Assembly: GCA_018400515.1 (NCBI GenBank)
Contig: JAGYMR010000171.1
Location: forward strand, 1 to 6,135
Direction: 5' to 3'
Origin: Tangfeifania sp.
GTDB taxonomy: Bacteria > Bacteroidota > Bacteroidia > Bacteroidales > Prolixibacteraceae
Length of the DNA stretch: 6,135 nucleotides
The translations under genes were made by a program, and so were the position numbers. The notes beneath the pieces were generated by a model. It saw only the letters and a list, made by a program, of their open reading frames with translations, was not told where the DNA came from and did no database searches. This document shows, piece by piece, positions 5,558 to 6,135 of the stretch. Within the stretch, counting starts at the first letter, position 1; each line of letters starts with the position of its first letter.

Positions 5558-6135
5558 TTATCCGACACTTCCTTCCAGACTGATTTCCAGAAGCTTTTGT
5601 GCTTCTACGGCAAATTCCATCGGCAATTTGTTCAGGACCTCCTTGGCATAACCGTTAACGATCATTCCAATGGCTATTTCGGTGTCGATGCCGCGCTGAT
5701 TGCAATAAAATATCTGATCCTCCCCGATTTTCGAGGTGGTGGCCTCATGCTCAACGATGGATGATTTGTTGCCGACCTCGATGTAGGGAAAGGTGTGGGC
5801 TCCGCAGGTGTCATTCAGCAGCAGCGAGTCACACTGGGAAAAGTTGCGGGAATTTACGGCACCCGGCATTACCTTCACCAGTCCGCGGTAGGAGTTATCA
5901 CTATAGCCGGCCGAAATACCCTTGGAGACAATGGTGCTTTTGGTGTTTTTTCCGATATGGATCATTTTTGATCCCGTATCGGCCTGCTGGTGGTTATTGG
6001 TAACCGCCACCGAGTTAAATTCACCAACGGAATTGTTCCCGATCAGTACACAGCTGGGGTATTTCCAGGTGACAGCCGAGCCTGTCTCCACCTGGTTCCA
6101 GCTGATTTTTGAGGATTCTCCCCGGCAGATGCCCC
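5558..6135 (-). CDS. sufB: SufB, Fe-S cluster assembly scaffold subunit (C-terminal part, cut by window edge)
   Basis: SufB is the scaffold subunit of the cytoplasmic SufBCD complex, on which a nascent Fe-S cluster is built from SufS/SufE sulfur. About 192 residues are visible; the family is roughly 470-495 long, so the N-terminal half lies beyond the right edge. The reading frame is open to the edge, and the GTG at 6089-6091 is an internal Val in the conserved [16 protein letters not shown] block, not a start. The Cys that matches E. coli Cys405 is in RNFSQCDS (codon 5831-5833). The His-Glu pair matching E. coli 433/434 is in [13 protein letters not shown] (His codon 5747-5749). The end, [11 protein letters not shown], is the normal SufB terminus, followed by TAA. 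It heads the suf cluster but is separated from sufC by 247 bp that include a terminator-like hairpin. Confidence 0.97.
   Translation of the reverse strand, partial: GICRGESSKISWNQVETGSAVTWKYPSCVLIGNNSVGEFNSVAVTNNHQQADTGSKMIHIGKNTKSTIVSKGISAGYSDNSYRGLVKVMPGAVNSRNFSQCDSLLLNDTCGAHTFPYIEVGNKSSIVEHEATTSKIGEDQIFYCNQRGIDTEIAIGMIVNGYAKEVLNKLPMEFAVEAQKLLEISLEGSVG

Overview
The window is a single minus-strand gene block: the SUF iron-sulfur cluster assembly locus followed by queG, the epoxyqueuosine reductase gene. In transcription order (high to low coordinates) it reads sufB (3' part only, running off the right edge), sufC, sufD, sufS, sufE, a DUF59/MIP18-type SUF protein (sufT-like), and queG. No plus-strand gene is supported. 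The protein sequences, the order sufBCDS-E-DUF59, mostly poor Shine-Dalgarno sites and TAnnTTTG-like -7 elements suggest a Bacteroidota bacterium of moderate GC content. This assignment comes from family knowledge and not from a database search.

Layout: sufB ends at 5558. A 247-bp gap (5311-5557) follows. It holds a good intrinsic terminator after sufB, AT tracts, a GC-rich repeated block and a small hairpin in the sufC leader. sufC and sufD are separated by one base and are probably translationally coupled. A 114-bp gap precedes sufS and a 62-bp gap precedes sufE; each contains a weak promoter-like element about 20 bp before the start codon. sufE and the DUF59 gene are 2 bp apart, and the strong Shine-Dalgarno site of the second lies inside the last codons of the first. 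An 87-bp gap with two stem-loops then leads to queG. The 34 bases left of queG contain nothing I can call.

How the genes work together: SufS takes sulfur from cysteine as a persulfide, SufE accepts and relays it, and the SufB-SufC-SufD ATPase scaffold builds the Fe-S cluster. The DUF59 protein probably helps cluster maturation or delivery. QueG carries two [4Fe-4S] clusters in its family, so it is a plausible client of this machinery as well as its neighbour. All catalytic residues I could check in SufB, C, D, S, E and QueG are present, so this looks like an intact housekeeping locus. The points most worth a second look are regulatory (the break between sufB and sufC, and the queG leader) and a cysteine-rich tail on SufD. 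I see no unknown defence, mobile or biosynthetic system here.
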